Positions 1-6,377 of a stretch of DNA of 11,417 nucleotides are shown here, one piece after another (the first letter of the stretch is position 1; every line of letters starts with the position of its first letter). The position numbers were made by a program, and so were the translations under genes. Under the pieces are notes generated by a model. The model had not been told where the DNA came from. It saw only the letters and a list, made by a program, of their open reading frames with translations, and ran no database searches. This DNA comes from Bacteroidota bacterium (GTDB lineage: Bacteria > Bacteroidota > Bacteroidia > NS11-12g > UBA9320). The stretch spans positions 1-11,417 of the forward strand of contig JAHEKB010000052.1 in assembly GCA_024638525.1 (NCBI GenBank), given 5' to 3'.

Positions 1-443
1 TCACCCTCACTCATTTGTTCAACAGCACTCGAGAGTATTTCTAAAGATTTGTAGTCCTTGTTCTTTAAGGAGAGTAAAAGTCCTTTAGACAAAAGATAAT
101 CTCCTACCAAAACGGCGATCTTGTTTTTCCATAAGGCGTTGATGGAGAAAAAGCCCCTGCGCATGTTGGCGTCATCAACCACATCGTCATGTACCAGGGT
201 TGCGGTGTGAAGAAGCTCTACTAGTGCAGCACCCCGGTAGGTAGTTTCGTTCACTTCTCCAAACAGTTTAGCACAATGAAGTACCAATAATGGTCGCATT
301 TGCTTGCCTTTGCGTTTTACGATGTAGTTCATCACCGTGTCCAACAATGGCACCTTAGACCTCATGCTATCTCGAAACTTCGACTCAAAGATCTTGAGCT
401 CATCCTTAATGGGTGTTTTAATATACTCTAGGCTTGTAGCCAT
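1..443 (-). CDS. Polyprenyl diphosphate synthase, 5' part (cut by window edge)
   Basis: This is a trans-isoprenyl diphosphate synthase, which condenses isopentenyl diphosphate onto an allylic primer to make the long polyprenyl chain used for respiratory quinones. I translated it by hand from the ATG at 443-441. 147 full codons are visible and the C-terminal half lies outside the window. The first aspartate-rich motif, DDVVD, is at residues 86-90, preceded by ELLHTATLVH. A basic substrate-binding stretch, KRKGKQMRP, is at about residues 43-51. The segment RRGFFSINALWKNKIAVLVG, typical of Bacteroidota members, follows the motif. The second Asp-rich motif would be in the missing part. The start fits the family N-terminus (IKTPIKDELKIFESKFRDSM). 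It is co-directional with the exbB/exbD operon but separated from it by a terminator. Chain length, and hence a specific name such as ispB, cannot be judged from this fragment. Confidence 0.93.
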   Translation of the reverse strand, partial: MATSLEYIKTPIKDELKIFESKFRDSMRSKVPLLDTVMNYIVKRKGKQMRPLLVLHCAKLFGEVNETTYRGAALVELLHTATLVHDDVVDDANMRRGFFSINALWKNKIAVLVGDYLLSKGLLLSLKNKDYKSLEILSSAVEQMSEG

Positions 444-450
444 GCCACTG

Positions 451-480
451 CAAATTACATTTCGACTATGGTTAAACAAA
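451..480 (-). promoter_or_regulatory. Possible promoter of the polyprenyl synthase gene
   Basis: On the minus strand, TTTG (480-477) is followed after 19 nt by TAATTTG (457-451). This resembles the Bacteroidota promoter (TTTG, then TAnnTTTG), but the -7 box is one base short of consensus. Transcription would start only a few bases before the ATG, giving a very short or absent leader. The TTTG box lies inside the T-run of the upstream terminator. The match is weak and could be chance. Confidence 0.3.
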
Positions 481-505
481 AAAAGAGAGCAATTGCTCTC
501 TTTTT
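480..505 (-). terminator. Rho-independent terminator of the exbB-exbD operon
   Basis: This is a perfect 26-bp palindrome made of AAAAAGAGAGC, AATT and GCTCTCTTTTT, starting 19 nt beyond the last exbD stop codon. Read on the minus strand it gives an AGAGAGC/GCTCTCT stem with an AATT loop, followed by a run of seven T. It separates the exb operon from the co-directional polyprenyl synthase gene. The hairpin is symmetric, but no plus-strand gene ends here. Confidence 0.85.
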
Positions 506-524
506 AATCTGTTTGTGAAGCTCT

Positions 525-989
525 TTAGTCTTCTCTTATCTCTTTGGATGCTGTATAACTCAATTTCAAGGCATTCACCTCTCTGAGTTCTTGCTTGATG
601 TCTTGAATAATTCCCATCTTAACAACCCTGTCCGCCTTTAGTGAAGTGGTCATAAACGGAATTTCACTTTCAGCTTTCTTTGAATTTTGCAGGGTAATGT
701 ACTCTTGAATTTGATTGACATTGGCAAAGGCATCATCAAGTTGAATACGCGGAGCAGTTCCCTTTGTTGGATCTAAAGGAGGTCCAATGAAAATGTAGTG
801 CAGTCTAGACTTTTTCTCAAGCTTTTCAACTTCAGTTGCAGTAGGTAACTGAGTCCTGACCTTCATCTCTTTGTCTCTCATCTTGGTAGCTACCATAAAG
901 AAGAACAACAACATGAAAACAATATCTGGCAAGGAGGATGTATTAATCCCCGGAGTTTCGCTTCCTTTCTTTTTCTTGAACTTAGACAT
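525..989 (-). CDS. exbD: ExbD/TolR family biopolymer transport protein (second paralogue)
   Basis: This is a subunit of a proton-motive-force-driven inner-membrane motor (ExbB-ExbD / TolQ-TolR type) that energises an outer-membrane process through a TonB- or TolA-like partner. The protein is 154 aa. It has a short basic cytoplasmic N-terminus (SKFKKKKGS) and one membrane helix at about residues 20-37. That helix carries the single conserved aspartate, D22 in SLPDIVFMLLFFF, corresponding to the proton-carrying Asp of ExbD. A periplasmic domain of about 115 residues follows. The end, MGIIQDIKQELREVNALKLSY, is the usual C-terminal signature of Bacteroidota ExbD. The start overlaps the previous exbD stop by 1 nt (TAATG) and is preceded by an unusually strong AGGAGG. 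It is the last gene of a four-gene operon, followed directly by a terminator. Family is certain; whether the partner is TonB or something else is not shown here. Confidence 0.94.
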   Translation of the reverse strand: MSKFKKKKGSETPGINTSSLPDIVFMLLFFFMVATKMRDKEMKVRTQLPTATEVEKLEKKSRLHYIFIGPPLDPTKGTAPRIQLDDAFANVNQIQEYITLQNSKKAESEIPFMTTSLKADRVVKMGIIQDIKQELREVNALKLSYTASKEIRED

Positions 990-1534
990 TATTCACCTCC
1001 TGTATTAACGGGTTCAGCTTCTGATAACTTCTTGGGATACTTCTCCTTGACCTCGTCAACTTGAGCTTCTGTCCTGAGTTTCTTGAACTCCATGCCAAAC
1101 TTCTGCATGGCATAATCATCTCTTACCTGTCTATACGCTGCCTCTAACTCGTTATATACGCTCAAATACATTTCATAAGACGTTCCCCGGTCATTCTTTA
1201 GGGATACAATAGCCTTAGTTGAAGTAGTTGAAAGATTGGGATTTCTTCCCTCATTCGTTAGATGGTCAATGGTCTTTTGCTTAAGCTTATCAACTTGCAT
1301 CAATTGACCTTCAACAAGCAATTGATCTCTGGCATTGACCAAAACCTCAAGTACCTCTTTTTTTCTCTGTTGAGATTCTGGAGGCGGCTCATCAGTAATT
1401 GGAGGCAATTGCACCTGTATTCCCGTAGGGATATCCATAGTGGTTGTTACCAGAAAGAAGACCAGCAACAAGAACGCGATGTCCGCCATGGAACCCGCAT
1501 TGATTTCTGGTATACCTCTTTTCCTTCTAGACAT
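989..1534 (-). CDS. exbD: ExbD/TolR family biopolymer transport protein (first paralogue)
   Basis: This is the first of two tandem ExbD-type subunits, which are divergent from each other. The protein is 181 aa. It has a basic N-terminus (MSRRKRGIPEINAGS), then a membrane helix at about residues 16-32 (MADIAFLLLVFFLVTTTM) with the conserved aspartate at D18. A proline-rich stretch (about 43-52, LPPITDEPPPE) and a periplasmic domain follow. The C-terminus extends past the usual ExbD end with a charged segment (about 148-181) rich in Lys/Glu. Two different ExbDs next to one ExbB is a common Bacteroidota arrangement and suggests a heteromeric ExbD pair. Only one base separates this start from the stop of the upstream 4TM gene, and the stop shares a base with the next exbD start, so translation of the operon is tightly coupled. 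Its last codons (GGA GGT GAA) double as the ribosome binding site of the next gene. Confidence 0.93.
   Translation of the reverse strand: MSRRKRGIPEINAGSMADIAFLLLVFFLVTTTMDIPTGIQVQLPPITDEPPPESQQRKKEVLEVLVNARDQLLVEGQLMQVDKLKQKTIDHLTNEGRNPNLSTTSTKAIVSLKNDRGTSYEMYLSVYNELEAAYRQVRDDYAMQKFGMEFKKLRTEAQVDEVKEKYPKKLSEAEPVNTGGE
994..1001 (-). promoter_or_regulatory. Strong Shine-Dalgarno for the second exbD
   Basis: AGGAGGTG on the minus strand, with AGGAGG 6 nt before the exbD start at 989. It lies within the last codons of the upstream exbD. None of the other starts in the window has a comparable sequence; most are preceded by A-rich DNA. In Flavobacteriia the anti-Shine-Dalgarno sequence is reported to be largely sequestered, so a perfect site is noteworthy. 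Confidence 0.6.
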
Positions 1535-1535
1535 T

Positions 1536-1958
1536 TTACTTTTTAATAGCTGCTGAAATCTCCGATGCTATAATGGCAAGGAAGGCTATAAGCCCTAAGC
1601 CATACATCACATATAATTCTGCATCAATCCTTTTCGATTGATTTGCCGTTTCAATTCCATACTTATAATAATTCTCCAAGATTTCCCCATTGGAAAGAGA
1701 GTAACCTATTAGTGCAAGAATGGCAAAAACTGCCAAGCCTAGTAATACTCTAACAGCTGCTTTGGGATGGTGTATGAAATTAAAAACTGAGGCTGCCAAT
1801 ACTCCGACGGCAGCAAGACCCATCAAGACCACACTTAAAGAAAGACCAAGACCAGCACCTTTTGTGCTGTTATTGTCCCCCCAAATCAGATACATAATGC
1901 CGTACACTATAAAGAGAACAACTATGGAAAAGAATACTATTCTAATTATTCTTCCCAT
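1536..1958 (-). CDS. Uncharacterised four-helix membrane protein in the exbB-exbD operon
   Basis: This is a 140-aa hydrophobic protein of unknown function. Four likely membrane helices are visible at about residues 5-27, 34-57, 67-87 and 112-137. A short polar loop (about 88-111, with LENYYKYGIETANQSKRID) precedes the last helix. There is no signal peptide and no catalytic motif that I recognise. The gene sits between exbB and the first exbD with very tight spacing: 4 nt after the exbB stop and 1 nt before the next start. It is therefore almost certainly made with the motor proteins. A small membrane protein in this position recurs in Bacteroidota ExbB/ExbD operons as far as I know, which makes it a candidate accessory subunit or assembly factor of the motor. 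That role is inferred from position only. Confidence 0.85.
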   Translation of the reverse strand: MGRIIRIVFFSIVVLFIVYGIMYLIWGDNNSTKGAGLGLSLSVVLMGLAAVGVLAASVFNFIHHPKAAVRVLLGLAVFAILALIGYSLSNGEILENYYKYGIETANQSKRIDAELYVMYGLGLIAFLAIIASEISAAIKK

Positions 1959-1962
1959 CTTC

Positions 1963-2808
1963 TTATCCTTTTACAACATTATTTTTAACCAGGATATCTA
2001 TCAATGAAATTGATGCATCCTCCATTTTATTGACTGTACTATCAACCTTAGTGACAATGTAATTGTAGAAGATTTGAAGAATGATCGCAACAATCAAACC
2101 TGCAACTGTAGTTAACAAGGCCACAGAAATACCATCTGCAACAACGCCAGGAGAAATATCTCCTGCCTTCTTGATGGCATCAAAGGCTTCAATCATACCA
2201 ATTACCGTTCCCAAGAATCCAAGCATCGGTGCCAAGGCTATGAAAAGTGAAAGCCATACAAGTCCTTTTTCTAATTGACCCATCTGAACGGATCCATAAT
2301 TCACAACCGCTTTCTCCACCACATCTATAGAACCTTGGTCAACCCTATCCAGCCCCTGATAATAAATACTTGCTATCGGACCTCTTGTATTTCTACAAAG
2401 ATCTTTCGCCTGCTCGATATTGCCCTCTACAATTGCATCGTCTACCTCATTGATAAACTTATCCGTGTTGATGGACATATAGAACAAGGAAATAATTCTT
2501 TCAATGGCAATTGCCAGACCTAGAATCAAACACATTAAAGGAAGTGACATGAACAATGGTCCACCTTCGATGAACTTTTGCTTTATGGCTTGGTAACCTG
2601 ATTCTTCCTCTGCCTCCTGTTCAGTTGTTTCTGCATCTTCTGTTGTTGCACTTTCCTCCGCATCGGTGGAATCACCATCCTCTGTTGCTTCTTCTGTTGC
2701 AACTTCTTCTGTTGCATCTTCAGACGCCGCATCTTCCTGCGCAAATACTGTCTGTACGTTCAGTGCCAATAGACACAGTAACATAACTAAGCTTGTGAAT
2801 TTTTTCAT
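1963..2808 (-). CDS. exbB: MotA/TolQ/ExbB family proton channel with signal peptide and acidic N-terminal tract
   Basis: This is the channel-forming subunit of an ExbB/TolQ-type proton motor in the inner membrane, partner of the two ExbDs encoded downstream. The protein is 281 aa. Residues 1-23 look like a cleavable signal peptide (ending VFA before QED). Residues 25-70 are an extremely acidic Glu/Asp/Thr/Ala-rich tract, presumably in the periplasm. Membrane helices lie at about 84-108, 182-206 and 226-249, as in ExbB. The conserved MotA/TolQ/ExbB core is clear: MLGFLGTVIGMIEAF (195-209) and VVADGISVALLTTVAGLIVA (222-241). A cytoplasmic domain (about 110-175) with TRGPIASIYYQGL separates helices 1 and 2. 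E. coli ExbB lacks the signal peptide and acidic tract, whereas Bacteroidota ExbBs often have an N-terminal extension. It is the first gene of the operon, with a clear promoter upstream. Confidence 0.95.
   Translation of the reverse strand: MKKFTSLVMLLCLLALNVQTVFAQEDAASEDATEEVATEEATEDGDSTDAEESATTEDAETTEQEAEEESGYQAIKQKFIEGGPLFMSLPLMCLILGLAIAIERIISLFYMSINTDKFINEVDDAIVEGNIEQAKDLCRNTRGPIASIYYQGLDRVDQGSIDVVEKAVVNYGSVQMGQLEKGLVWLSLFIALAPMLGFLGTVIGMIEAFDAIKKAGDISPGVVADGISVALLTTVAGLIVAIILQIFYNYIVTKVDSTVNKMEDASISLIDILVKNNVVKG
2681..2715. repeat. Short imperfect tandem repeat encoding the ExbB acidic tract
   Basis: TCTGTTGC occurs at 2681, 2693 and 2708 with intervening TTCT-type bases, a 12-15 bp periodicity. 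On the coding strand it encodes ATEE/ATED-like units of the acidic region (about residues 32-44). It is a likely site of in-frame length variation by slippage. Confidence 0.55.
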
Positions 2809-2838
2809 CTTCTATTCTGAATTAAAACGTATTGCGGA

Positions 2839-2868
2839 CAAAAATAGAAAAAAAGGAGTAGCCTCAAA
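2839..2868 (-). promoter_or_regulatory. Promoter of the exbB-4TM-exbD-exbD operon
   Basis: On the minus strand, TTTG (2868-2865), an 18-nt spacer and TATTTTTG (2846-2839) match exactly the Bacteroidota housekeeping promoter, TTTG then TAnnTTTG. The expected transcription start is about 5 nt downstream, giving a leader of roughly 25 nt before the exbB ATG at 2808. The 181-nt gap between exbB and radA (2809-2989) also has to hold a divergent radA promoter, but I find no good match for one. Confidence 0.7.
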
Positions 2869-2989
2869 GGTCTTAACACTATTTTAAAATGACTCACTTT
2901 CATAGAAAGGAATAACTCTGAAGTCTTCTGTTTAGTGTAAAAGTTGAATTCGACTATAAAAACAACCATTTTCGCTTGACCAAAGGACC

Positions 2990-4336
2990 ATGCCCAAGAC
3001 TAAAAGCACATACATATGCTCGCAATGCGGTACATCATATGCCAAGATGATAGGAAAGTGTTTTTCTTGTGGTTCATTCAATACGGTACAAGAGGAAATC
3101 ACAAGCCCAGCTAGGCCTGGACATAAAAGCATTAAGGCTGCATCAACTCCTCAAGCTATCATAGATCTAAGCTCAGAGCCATTGCAAAGAATTCAGCTTC
3201 CCGGATCTGAGTTGAACCGAGTTCTGGGAGGCGGTTTGGTCCCCGGAGCTGTTTGTTTGCTTGGCGGAGAACCCGGCATTGGCAAATCAACCCTTTTGTT
3301 ACAGACCGCCTTGCGCATGAACCGGAAGGTGATCTATTTGAGTGGTGAAGAAAGTGCACAGCAAATCAAATTGAGAGCAGAACGCATTGGCATAGACAAC
3401 GAAAATTGTCTTGTGCTTAATGAAACCTGTGTTGAAGTAGCGATAGATCATCTCAAAAAACAGCAAGCCAGTTTTGCCATTGTTGATTCCATTCAGACCA
3501 TGTACTCCAAAGAATTGGAATCTACTCCCGGCAGTGTTTCCCAGATAAGAGAGTCAGCTGCATTATTGATCCAATATGCAAAAACGGACAATGTGCCCGT
3601 TATTCTCGTAGGGCATATCACAAAGGATGGCCAACTTGCTGGACCAAAATTGCTTGAACATATGGTAGATACGGTTTTGCAGTTTGAAGGCGACAATCAA
3701 CACAGTTATAGGTTACTTAGAAGTTTAAAAAACCGTTTTGGCAGTGCGATGGAGCTGGGGATCTACGAAATGCGTGCCGACGGAATGAGGGAAGTACAAA
3801 ATCCTTCAGAATTATTGATCACACAAAGAAAAGAGCAACTTTCAGGTGTAGCAGTCATAGCTACCTTAGAAGGAAACAGACCCTTACTCGTTGAATCTCA
3901 GGCACTAGTAAGTCCTGCTGTTTATGGTACACCACAAAGAAACGCCAACGGTTTTGATCTCAAGCGCTTAAACATGTTGTTGGCCATCATCGAGAAAAGA
4001 GGGAACTTACCCATGGTAATGAATGATGTCTTTGTGAATATAGCTGGCGGAATGAAAATTTCTGACCCTGCCGCGGATCTTGGTATAGCAATGGCTATTG
4101 TGTCTTCATTCAAAGCATATTCCATACCCAACAAAATGATGTTCTCCGCAGAACTGGGCCTAAGTGGAGAGTTGAGAAGCGTTTCTCATATAGAAAGAAG
4201 ATTGAAAGAAGCAGAAAAGTTGGGCTATACAGATGCCTTTATATCATCGCTAACAGAAGTAGATGAAAATAGCCTGAGTATTCGTCTTCACCGGCATGAA
4301 AACATCAGACAATGCTTGGAATTCTTCGAAGATTAG
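2990..4336 (+). CDS. radA: DNA repair protein RadA
   Basis: This is a RecA-like ATPase that acts as a branch-migration helicase in homologous recombination and repair of stalled forks, in the cytoplasm. The protein is 448 aa, the usual family length, and complete. All hallmark parts are in order: an N-terminal C4 zinc finger (C10-x2-C13 and C24-x2-C27); Walker A GEPGIGKST (93-101); Walker B-like FAIVDSIQ (162-169); GHITKDG (208-214); the RadA-specific KNRFG motif (247-251); and a C-terminal Lon-protease-like domain (about 260-448) with the typical GGMKISDPAADLG segment. The start ATG at 2990 puts the zinc finger at its normal distance from the N-terminus. A weak AAAGGA lies just before it. 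The gene stands alone between the divergent exb operon and the downstream sigma-factor unit, and I see no obvious terminator behind it. Confidence 0.97.
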   Translation: MPKTKSTYICSQCGTSYAKMIGKCFSCGSFNTVQEEITSPARPGHKSIKAASTPQAIIDLSSEPLQRIQLPGSELNRVLGGGLVPGAVCLLGGEPGIGKSTLLLQTALRMNRKVIYLSGEESAQQIKLRAERIGIDNENCLVLNETCVEVAIDHLKKQQASFAIVDSIQTMYSKELESTPGSVSQIRESAALLIQYAKTDNVPVILVGHITKDGQLAGPKLLEHMVDTVLQFEGDNQHSYRLLRSLKNRFGSAMELGIYEMRADGMREVQNPSELLITQRKEQLSGVAVIATLEGNRPLLVESQALVSPAVYGTPQRNANGFDLKRLNMLLAIIEKRGNLPMVMNDVFVNIAGGMKISDPAADLGIAMAIVSSFKAYSIPNKMMFSAELGLSGELRSVSHIERRLKEAEKLGYTDAFISSLTEVDENSLSIRLHRHENIRQCLEFFED

Positions 4337-4376
4337 CTTTTCTGTATTAAGCTCTGAACATAAGTATCTTACAAAG

Positions 4377-4418
4377 TGTCAATGTGGGTAAAAGCCTCTC
4401 ATTTTGACAAGATTTTAC
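4377..4418 (+). repeat. Two interleaved inverted repeats upstream of the sigma-factor gene
   Basis: TGTCAA (4377-4382) is complementary to TTGACA (4404-4409), and GTAAAA (4388-4393) to TTTTAC (4413-4418). The arms alternate, which is the order of an H-type pseudoknot if transcribed from radA read-through. Alternatively they are paired half-sites of a DNA-binding regulator. The right-hand arms overlap the proposed promoter. Six-base arms are short and may be chance. Confidence 0.3.
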
Positions 4419-4434
4419 ACTTTCTTTAAATTTT
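4403..4434 (+). promoter_or_regulatory. Candidate promoter of the ECF sigma / barrel / T9SS-cargo unit
   Basis: TTTG (4403-4406), a 20-nt spacer and TAAATTTT (4427-4434) match the Bacteroidota promoter except for the last base of the -7 box. The same place also reads as TTGACA - 17 nt - TAAATT, a partial match to the classical sigma-70 pattern. Transcription would begin about 35 nt before the sigma-factor ATG. The leader contains a small GCAAC/GTTGC hairpin (4447-4463). An ECF-dependent autoregulated promoter could be present instead, but its consensus is not known to me. Confidence 0.45.
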
Positions 4435-4473
4435 TAATGCCTAGATGCAACCTTTAGTGTTGCGCCAAGACTA

Positions 4474-5034
4474 ATGAGCAAAGCGAAAAGTTTGAAAAAT
4501 GAACAGGAACTTATTTCAGCCTGTGCAAGGAAAGAACCTAACGCTCAGAAACAACTATTTAACCAATACGCAGGCAAAATGCTTGGGGTCTGTGCGCGCT
4601 ACTGCCCCAATATGGAGGACGCTAAAGACGCCCTTCACGAGGGGTATATCAAGATCTTCAAGCAAATTGACCGCTTTAATGGTAAGGCTAAATTAGAAAC
4701 TTGGATGACTAGGATAATGATAAATACTGCTATTGATCACTTTAAACACAGCATTAAATTCAAGGAGTACGACCAAAAGGCCAGGGAGTCTGATGAGTAC
4801 TCCTATATAGAATTTAATGATAAAAAGGAGGTTAAGATGAGCGATCTCCATGCGGTGATCAATAAATTGCCTGACGGCTACAGAGTGATTTTTAACCTTT
4901 ATGCCATAGAAGGCTACAGTCATAAGGAAATTGCCCAAGAGCTCGGAATCAGTGTGGGAACTTCCAAGTCTCAACTTGCAAGAGCAAGAAAACAATTGCA
5001 ACGACTAGTAAAAGAAAACATAGATCTTGGCTAA
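4474..5034 (+). CDS. ECF-type RNA polymerase sigma factor
   Basis: This is a sigma-70 family protein with only regions 2 and 4, the layout of extracytoplasmic-function sigma factors that redirect RNA polymerase to a small regulon after an envelope signal. The protein is 186 aa. Region 2 spans about residues 25-91 (LFNQYAGKMLGVCARYC, then DALHEGYIKIFKQIDRF and KLETWMTRIMINTAID). A charged linker covers about 92-120. Region 4 spans about 124-179 with a helix-turn-helix at about 147-172 (SHKEIAQELGISVGTSKSQL), the part that contacts the -35 element. The start ATG at 4474 gives a normal N-terminus. The stop overlaps the start of the next gene, a membrane protein with anti-sigma-like topology, by 8 nt, so the two are likely translationally coupled. 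The target regulon is unknown; the gene probably controls at least its own operon. Confidence 0.93.
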   Translation: MSKAKSLKNEQELISACARKEPNAQKQLFNQYAGKMLGVCARYCPNMEDAKDALHEGYIKIFKQIDRFNGKAKLETWMTRIMINTAIDHFKHSIKFKEYDQKARESDEYSYIEFNDKKEVKMSDLHAVINKLPDGYRVIFNLYAIEGYSHKEIAQELGISVGTSKSQLARARKQLQRLVKENIDLG

Positions 5035-6376
5035 GAAAAAGCAACATATCGATGATTTTTTTAAGGATCGCCTTGATGGTCAGCCACTTCCGCTAGATGG
5101 AAGTGAATGGGACCGCATTGCAGGCGAATTGTACGACGAAAAGAAAAGAAGGGGCTTCTTCTGGTGGTTGCTTCTTATCCCAGCTGTTTTATTGGGTCTT
5201 TGGATAGGCGGTGTATTCAATGGAGATCAAGATCGCAAATCTCCCAAAGAGGATATTTCTGAGGCTATAAACCCATCTATTGACTCCAATACCACTAGAC
5301 ACTCAGGTATCGACAGCCTTTCCAATTCAAGCAATACAGCAGAGTTCTCCGATTCAAAAGATGCTGAAATCATAACAGCTGAAATAGAAACTGAAAATAG
5401 CCCATTGACAAACAATTCAAATTCAATTGAAGACGACAATGAAAATGGAACCATTACTGATTCTAATGAAGATAATCAAACTGCAGACAATGAAGCGCCT
5501 TCAGCAAGGAGTAATAATGATATCCTGCCAATAGAAACACCAGACGCACATCGATTCATAGCTATTAGAGGAATGAGGGCCATTGATGAAATTCCTTTTG
5601 CCCATCCCGCACCCGCGGTCGACCTCAGTGCACTTGAATTAACAAGGCTGTCATATATAAAGCGTATTGAGAATAAATCGCCACAAATACCCTTACAAAT
5701 TGGTCTGAATATTGGAGCAGCCATTAATGATCAGCAATTGAGTGCTGAACAGGATTCATTGGTAGAATACAGAAATCTCAATGAAAAGGCCGCATTGAGT
5801 CAGAGAATAGAAGTGAATCTCAGAACTACATATAAAGGATTTCAATTTAAAGGAGGCCTAAGCTATTTCAGCAAAAAACAATCGCTAGGAAATGCATTTA
5901 GCAATAGTCCGGAACTCAGGATACAGCTTTATGATACCATACCTTTCGTGGACTTAAATGGGGATACTACTTGGTTGCCTTTCAACTACAGAGATTCTGT
6001 AGTGACTAAAAATCTTAACAATCCTAACTATCACAGCATAGGTGTGCCTATCCTTATTGCCAAGAGTGTTCCATTGGGGCCAAAGTCACGCCTTGGAATA
6101 GGGCTTCAACTGCAGCCACAATTTATCATTCAATCTGGAGGCAGCATCAATGCCCCTAGCTTACGGGTACGAGAGATAGATAACTCAATAGTAAATAGTT
6201 TCAACTTGTCTGCAGGCTTGCAGTTGAGCTATGGATATAGAATTCATCCAAGCTGGGAAATTGAACTAAATACAGGAATTAATACCGACTTACTCAATAT
6301 GAGTAATGAACAAGGAATACAACAGCGATTCAGAATGTATGGGACAGAAATAGGCATTTATTATAGATTTAGATGA
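5027..6376 (+). CDS. Membrane-anchored protein with acidic linker and C-terminal beta-barrel-like domain; candidate anti-sigma/envelope sensor
   Basis: This 449-aa protein has no assigned function. The start is a TTG inside the end of the sigma gene (8-nt overlap). No in-frame ATG lies near, and the TTG keeps the conserved-looking N-terminus. Residues 1-42 are a short charged cytoplasmic segment (HIDDFFKDRLDGQPLPL, then EWDRIAGEL), similar to the N-terminal segments of membrane proteins that follow sigma factors in Bacteroidota. Residues 43-63 form one membrane helix (GFFWWLLLIPAVLLGLWIGG). Residues 66-160 are low-complexity and rich in Ser, Asn, Asp and Glu. From about 220 to 449 there are alternating beta-strand patterns (LQIGLNIGAA, RIEVNLRTTY, LGIGLQLQPQ, LSAGLQLSYGY, EIGIYYRF), like outer-membrane beta-barrel (PorT/OmpW-like) proteins, ending YYRFR. 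Position and topology suggest it binds and controls the sigma factor. This is inference: no anti-sigma domain such as a zinc-binding one is visible. Confidence 0.8.
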   Translation: MAKKKQHIDDFFKDRLDGQPLPLDGSEWDRIAGELYDEKKRRGFFWWLLLIPAVLLGLWIGGVFNGDQDRKSPKEDISEAINPSIDSNTTRHSGIDSLSNSSNTAEFSDSKDAEIITAEIETENSPLTNNSNSIEDDNENGTITDSNEDNQTADNEAPSARSNNDILPIETPDAHRFIAIRGMRAIDEIPFAHPAPAVDLSALELTRLSYIKRIENKSPQIPLQIGLNIGAAINDQQLSAEQDSLVEYRNLNEKAALSQRIEVNLRTTYKGFQFKGGLSYFSKKQSLGNAFSNSPELRIQLYDTIPFVDLNGDTTWLPFNYRDSVVTKNLNNPNYHSIGVPILIAKSVPLGPKSRLGIGLQLQPQFIIQSGGSINAPSLRVREIDNSIVNSFNLSAGLQLSYGYRIHPSWEIELNTGINTDLLNMSNEQGIQQRFRMYGTEIGIYYRFR

Positions 6377-6377
6377 T

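Noticed and set aside
1262..2007. Plus-strand open frames at 1262-1546 and 1720-2007
   Set aside because: Both lie opposite well-recognised exbD and 4TM genes, with no ribosome binding site, family likeness or own promoter.
2666..2887. Plus-strand open frame opposite the ExbB acidic tract, rich in Ser/Val/Ala
   Set aside because: It is the antisense reading of the repetitive Glu/Thr/Ala codons of exbB. The low-complexity product is explained by the repeat.
2809..2989. A radA promoter in the divergent intergenic region
   Set aside because: I scanned the plus strand for TAnnTTTG with an upstream TTTG and found no convincing pair; AT-rich stretches alone are not enough.
2932..3359. Minus-strand open frames over the radA start (2932-3132, 3159-3359)
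   Set aside because: radA is unambiguous here with zinc finger and Walker A; the opposite frames have no recognisable features.
4447..4463. GCAAC/GTTGC hairpin in the sigma leader as a riboswitch or terminator
   Set aside because: A 5-bp stem with a 7-nt loop, no T-run and no conserved aptamer elements; too small to call.
4693..5001. Minus-strand open frame opposite the sigma factor
   Set aside because: Antisense shadow of conserved sigma regions 2 and 4.
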